Origin: Pectobacterium carotovorum
GTDB taxonomy: Bacteria > Pseudomonadota > Gammaproteobacteria > Enterobacterales > Enterobacteriaceae
NCBI GenBank assembly: GCA_016415585.1
Contig: CP066552.1
Span: forward strand, 1,302,001 to 1,366,000
Reading direction: 5' to 3'
DNA length: 64,000 bases
Below are positions 63,703-64,000 of this stretch, piece after piece (the stretch's first letter is position 1; each line of letters begins with the position of its first letter). Under the pieces are notes generated by a model. That model had not been told where the DNA came from. It saw only the letters and a list, made by a program, of their open reading frames with translations, and did no database searches. The translations under genes and the position numbers were made by a program.

Positions 63703-64000
63703 ATGAAAACTACAGCAAAGCTGTCGTTCATGATGTTCGTTGAATGGTTTATCTGGGGAGCCTGGTTCGTTCCACTCTGGCTGTATCTGAGCAAAAGCGG
63801 ATTTACGGCGGGTGAAATCGGCTGGTCGTATGCCTGTACCGCGATTGCCGCGATTCTGTCGCCGATTCTGGTGGGATCGCTCACCGATCGCTTCTTTGCC
63901 GCGCAAAAGGTGCTGGCAGTCCTGATGTTCGCCGGGGCGATACTGATGTACTTCGCGGCGCAGCAAACGGAATTTATGTATTTCTTCCCACTGTTGTTGG
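63703..64000 (+). CDS. MFS nucleoside transporter-like protein, N-terminal part
   Basis: Open from ATG 63703, after AAGGATG, to the window end, 99 codons seen. MKTTAKLSFMMFVEWFIWGAWFVPLWLYL and SKSGFTAGEIGWSYACTAIAAILSPILVGSLTDRFFAAQKVLAVLMFAGA show at least three membrane helices and the MFS loop motif GSLTDRFF, similar in layout to nucleoside:proton symporters (NupG/XapB). Nearness to ppnP fits nucleoside uptake, but the substrate cannot be fixed from this fragment. Confidence 0.8.
   Translation, partial: MKTTAKLSFMMFVEWFIWGAWFVPLWLYLSKSGFTAGEIGWSYACTAIAAILSPILVGSLTDRFFAAQKVLAVLMFAGAILMYFAAQQTEFMYFFPLLL

Overview
The window comes from a soft-rot enterobacterium, most likely a Pectobacterium. 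It carries a PL3 pectate lyase with the PelI layout next to a secreted endopolygalacturonase matching PehA, and enterobacterial core genes (proA, thrW, mltB, uxuA, yojI, ansB, aroL, ppnP). Names rest on reading protein motifs; no database search was run.

Region 1 (1-4.7 kb): the end of proA, a decayed multicopper oxidase gene (one frameshift, one in-frame stop), an internally deleted IS5/IS903-type element, and tRNA-Thr(CGT), thrW, a common integration site.

Region 2 (4.7-25.0 kb): a genomic island starting with a tyrosine integrase directly after thrW. It holds two identical, inverted IS256-family copies whose target duplications are exchanged, which shows that the DNA between them has flipped. 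That flip and a separate ISAs1 insertion split an AAA_13/RloC-like ATPase gene that can be rebuilt exactly to 763 codons. After it come a NIPSNAP protein, a small replication/ribbon-helix-helix/serine-recombinase cassette, a retron (structured RNA region plus a reverse transcriptase fused to a TOPRIM domain), a membrane protein of unknown role, an XRE regulator with a DUF4062 protein, and an IS3-family element carrying another IS3-family element inside it. The right edge is an EAL-domain gene truncated by the IS3. The island looks like an eroded defence island: one retron that appears intact, one broken RloC-like gene, and one untested XRE/DUF4062 pair.

Region 3 (25-39 kb): yjdM/phnA-like gene, mltB, a large nested palindrome, a TauE/SafE exporter convergent with a LysR regulator, and a four-gene siaABCD-like operon (PP2C phosphatase, GHKL kinase, SiaC-like partner, diguanylate cyclase). 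Then come a lipoprotein hydrolase, uxuR-uxuA, and the divergent plant-cell-wall enzymes pelI and pehA.

Region 4 (39-58.6 kb): a type I secretion locus on the minus strand. A 4861-residue adhesin with 44 Ig-like modules is followed by its own TolC-like channel, ABC transporter and HlyD-type adaptor. The c-di-GMP module of region 3 lies about 7 kb away and is a plausible regulator of this adhesin, although nothing in the sequence proves it.

Region 5 (58.6-64 kb): yojI, ansB, aroL, ppnP and the start of a nucleoside-transporter-like MFS gene. These are ordinary core genes.
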